From the NCBI RefSeq assembly GCF_002811955.1, contig NZ_NPEF01000018.1:1-29613 (forward strand): a DNA stretch of 29,613 bases. Reading direction: 5' to 3'. A model generated the notes under the pieces. It did not search any database, was not told the DNA's origin, and saw nothing but the letters and a program-made list of their open reading frames with translations. The stretch's first letter is position 1. Each line of letters begins with the position of its first letter. Below, piece by piece: positions 28,037 to 29,613 of the stretch. This DNA comes from Leptospira ellisii (GTDB lineage Bacteria; Spirochaetota; Leptospiria; Leptospirales; Leptospiraceae). The position numbers and the translations under genes are program-made.

Positions 28037-28753
28037 ATGGCAGAGGCGAATTCCACCCCACTCAACGATGCGGAATTAGAACAGGTTCGTTCTATTCTCC
28101 AGCCTCTCACCAAAAATCCCGACATTTCGGAAGAATTGAACCCGATGTTATCCGTATTCCGGGAAAAGATGGGATACGGGGCCCCCGTTTCTTCCGACGA
28201 GGACGAGGACGAAGAGGAAACGCCGGAACCGAGTCGACCGACGTCTTCCGAAGACGAATTCGACGACGATGATTTTGAAGAACCCGCGCGCCCGCAACGT
28301 CCTCCTACAAAAAATTTCGACGATGATGATATCGATTTAGACGAACTTTTAGCGGAACCATCCCAAAGCTCGGCCTCGGCTCCGACGGAAGATTTTGGAG
28401 CTGTGGACTCGGATTCGTTTGCCGACTTCGGAATGAATGCAGAGCCTACGTCGACCGTTTCGGAATCCGATCCTTTCGGCGATATAGGAGGCGGAACCGA
28501 TGCAGGAAACGCGGACCCGTTCGCCGACTTAGGCGGAGGAGACGATTTCGGAGCTTCCGGCGGGGACGATCCTTTCTCCGCAGGATCCGCGCCTACCTCT
28601 GATGCGGACCCGTTTGCAGATTTGGATGATTTCGGTTCTACCCCTTCTTCCTCCGGAGAATCCGCTTCCCCTTTGCGAAACCGAGACGGTTTCCCCCAAA
28701 GCTCCGGAGAGAAAATCGGCGATCTCTTCGGGGGAACTTTCTATTTTAATTAA
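28037..28753 (+). CDS. N-terminal half of an acidic repeat protein, tail is chimeric
   Basis: The genuine part is 28037-28664, about 209 residues. A helical N-terminal region (LNDAELEQVRSILQPL) is followed by a very acidic, disordered stretch (DEDEDEEE, DDDDIDLDELL) and then repeats built on DPFADLGGGDD and DPFGD. There is no signal peptide, so it is cytoplasmic. After 28664 the frame crosses into antisense of the C-terminal domain encoded on the minus strand, so the last 29 residues (from ASPLRNRD on) are not real. The matching minus-strand frame at 28529-29613 carries the same repeats and the missing C-terminus. I do not recognise the function. The intact gene would have about 500 codons. 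Confidence 0.75.
   Translation: MAEANSTPLNDAELEQVRSILQPLTKNPDISEELNPMLSVFREKMGYGAPVSSDEDEDEEETPEPSRPTSSEDEFDDDDFEEPARPQRPPTKNFDDDDIDLDELLAEPSQSSASAPTEDFGAVDSDSFADFGMNAEPTSTVSESDPFGDIGGGTDAGNADPFADLGGGDDFGASGGDDPFSAGSAPTSDADPFADLDDFGSTPSSSGESASPLRNRDGFPQSSGEKIGDLFGGTFYFN
28487..28664 (+). repeat. Left arm of a large inverted repeat, also a tandem repeat unit
   Basis: Bases 28487-28664 match the reverse complement of 29344-29521 over 178 positions with one difference found (28600 T against C opposite at 29408). Bases 28590-28664 match the reverse complement of 29539-29613 exactly, and the match runs off the window. Similarity stops sharply after 28664. Confidence 0.85.
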
Positions 28754-29613
28754 TTCTAATAAACCTTTTTGATCGCGGGTGGTCAGACGGTCCTGTACGA
28801 TCGCGTCTATCACCGCTCTTCTCAGAGTGGGCGGATAACGAAGGATTTCCTTTTGGATGATCGCTAATTCCTCGTCTTTGAGGCCCTTGTCGATTTCCTG
28901 TTTTTCGTCGCTTGCAAGTCCCTGCAGGTCTGCTTCCAATCCGAAGGAATTGCCCGAATCGAAATCACCTCCGGAATCCTCGCCTAGGTCGGCGCTGAAC
29001 GTATCGAAGGACGGTTCGGATGCAGGGATGTCGGATAATGTGTCGTCTTCCGCGGAAGGTACGAAGTCCGCGAACGGATCCTCCGATGCGGTCGAAGAAG
29101 AGGAAAGATCGGAAAACGGATCTTGCCCGGCCGGAGTTCCCAAATCTCCGAAATCAGCGAAAGGATCGGAATCGGAAGACGATCCCGAATCCAGAGGCTG
29201 GGTAAAAAAGTCGTCGTCTCCTCCGGAAGCAGGGCTCGGTTCCGAAGACATAAAATCATCAAAGGAATCTCCGCTTCCCGCAGGCTCGGACATTCCAAAA
29301 TCGCCTCCTGCATCGGTTCCGCCTCCGAGATCGCCGAAGGGATCGGATTCTCCGGAGGAAGAAGGGGTAGAACCGAAATCATCCAAATCTGCAAACGGGT
29401 CCGCATCGGAGGTAGGCGCGGATCCTGCGGAGAAAGGATCGTCCCCGCCGGAAGCTCCGAAATCGTCTCCTCCGCCTAAGTCGGCGAACGGGTCCGCGTT
29501 TCCTGCATCGGTTCCGCCTCCGAGATCGCCGAAGGGATCGGATTCTCCGGAGGAAGAAGGGGTAGAACCGAAATCATCCAAATCTGCAAACGGGTCCGCA
29601 TCAGAGGTAGGCG
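28529..29613 (-). CDS. C-terminal half of the acidic repeat protein, partial, in inverted orientation
   Basis: The frame is open to the right edge, so the start is missing. It reads 65-residue repeats (DPFADL, DDFGSTPSSSGES, DPFGDLGGGTDAG, DDFGASGGDDPFSAGS), then more divergent DPF and Ser/Asp-rich stretches. A folded helical C-terminal domain follows, with EKQEIDKGLKDEELAIIQKE, RYPPTLRRAVIDAIV and SPEEIADFLSGALGE. Real coding stops near 28669 after VSQRG. The last roughly 47 residues are antisense of plus-strand repeats and are artefactual, so the natural stop is not in the window. DPF motifs recall short linear binding motifs, but no function is assigned. See the plus-strand N-terminal half at 28037. 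Confidence 0.75.
   Translation of the reverse strand, partial: PTSDADPFADLDDFGSTPSSSGESDPFGDLGGGTDAGNADPFADLGGGDDFGASGGDDPFSAGSAPTSDADPFADLDDFGSTPSSSGESDPFGDLGGGTDAGGDFGMSEPAGSGDSFDDFMSSEPSPASGGDDDFFTQPLDSGSSSDSDPFADFGDLGTPAGQDPFSDLSSSSTASEDPFADFVPSAEDDTLSDIPASEPSFDTFSADLGEDSGGDFDSGNSFGLEADLQGLASDEKQEIDKGLKDEELAIIQKEILRYPPTLRRAVIDAIVQDRLTTRDQKGLLELIKIESSPEEIADFLSGALGETVSVSQRGSGFSGGRRGRTEIIQICKRVRIRGRRGSCGERIVPAGSSEIVSSA
29344..29613 (-). repeat. Tandem 195-bp (65-codon) repeat at the window edge
   Basis: Copies begin at 29344 and 29539 (CGGATTCTCCGGAGG on the plus strand), a period of 195 bases that keeps the reading frame. The second copy is cut by the window end. The near identity of the copies suggests recent expansion or gene conversion and would break a short-read assembly. 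Confidence 0.8.

Overview
The window reads as a spirochaete chromosome fragment, most likely Leptospira. The evidence is a base composition near 50% G+C by eye, many exported lipoproteins with loose lipoboxes, a DUF342 protein, an MBOAT/SGNH acetylation set, a 7-TM AraC regulator, and short intergenic GAGTTCCC-type repeats of a kind I associate with Leptospira. The species cannot be fixed; the G+C is high for the genus. Both ends lie in repetitive DNA (inverted repeats at 1-185, a 195-bp tandem repeat at 29344-29613), so this is probably a whole contig.

Layout. 186-1870 (minus): two overlapping envelope genes, a membrane-anchored protein and an exported TPR protein. 2256-10463 (plus): a compact, complete cbb3 oxidase block, ccoN-O-Q-P (structural) then ccoG-H-I-S (assembly, copper import) and a SafE/DsbD-like membrane protein with a His-rich tail. 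CcoP is short and has one haem motif instead of two. 10523-12256: a DUF342/FapA-like protein. 12242-14740: two divergent citrate synthase-family genes. The minus one has an N-terminal MerR-like helix-turn-helix and is broken by a single-base frameshift at 13002-13005; the plus one is intact. A palindromic candidate operator lies between them. 14795-15907: membrane AraC regulator. 16066-18389: YHYH lipoprotein, YwqK/MORN-like lipoprotein and SCO1/SenC copper chaperone, which may serve the oxidase. 18490-20286 (minus): xerD, an anti-sigma-type ATPase and a Cys-rich lipoprotein. 20468-24842: TPR lipoprotein, SGNH protein, and a convergent MBOAT/SGNH pair, probably for O-acetylation of an envelope glycan. 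25094-26041: thioredoxin reductase behind a 19-bp PerR/Fur-type palindrome. 26081-27750 (minus): a membrane protein with an EF-hand-like loop and an exported protein with two glycogen-binding-like domains.

28037-29613 is the strangest part. The N-terminal half and repeats of an acidic repeat protein run on the plus strand, then the same repeats and a C-terminal helical domain run on the minus strand. The right end of the window repeats bases 28590-28664 in inverse orientation. This looks like one gene of about 500 codons folded back on itself, either by assembly error or by a real inversion. The other points most worth checking are the candidate Per box at trxB, the frameshifted HTH-citrate synthase with its operator, the mono-haem CcoP, and the GAGTTCCC repeat clusters found in two divergent promoter gaps.
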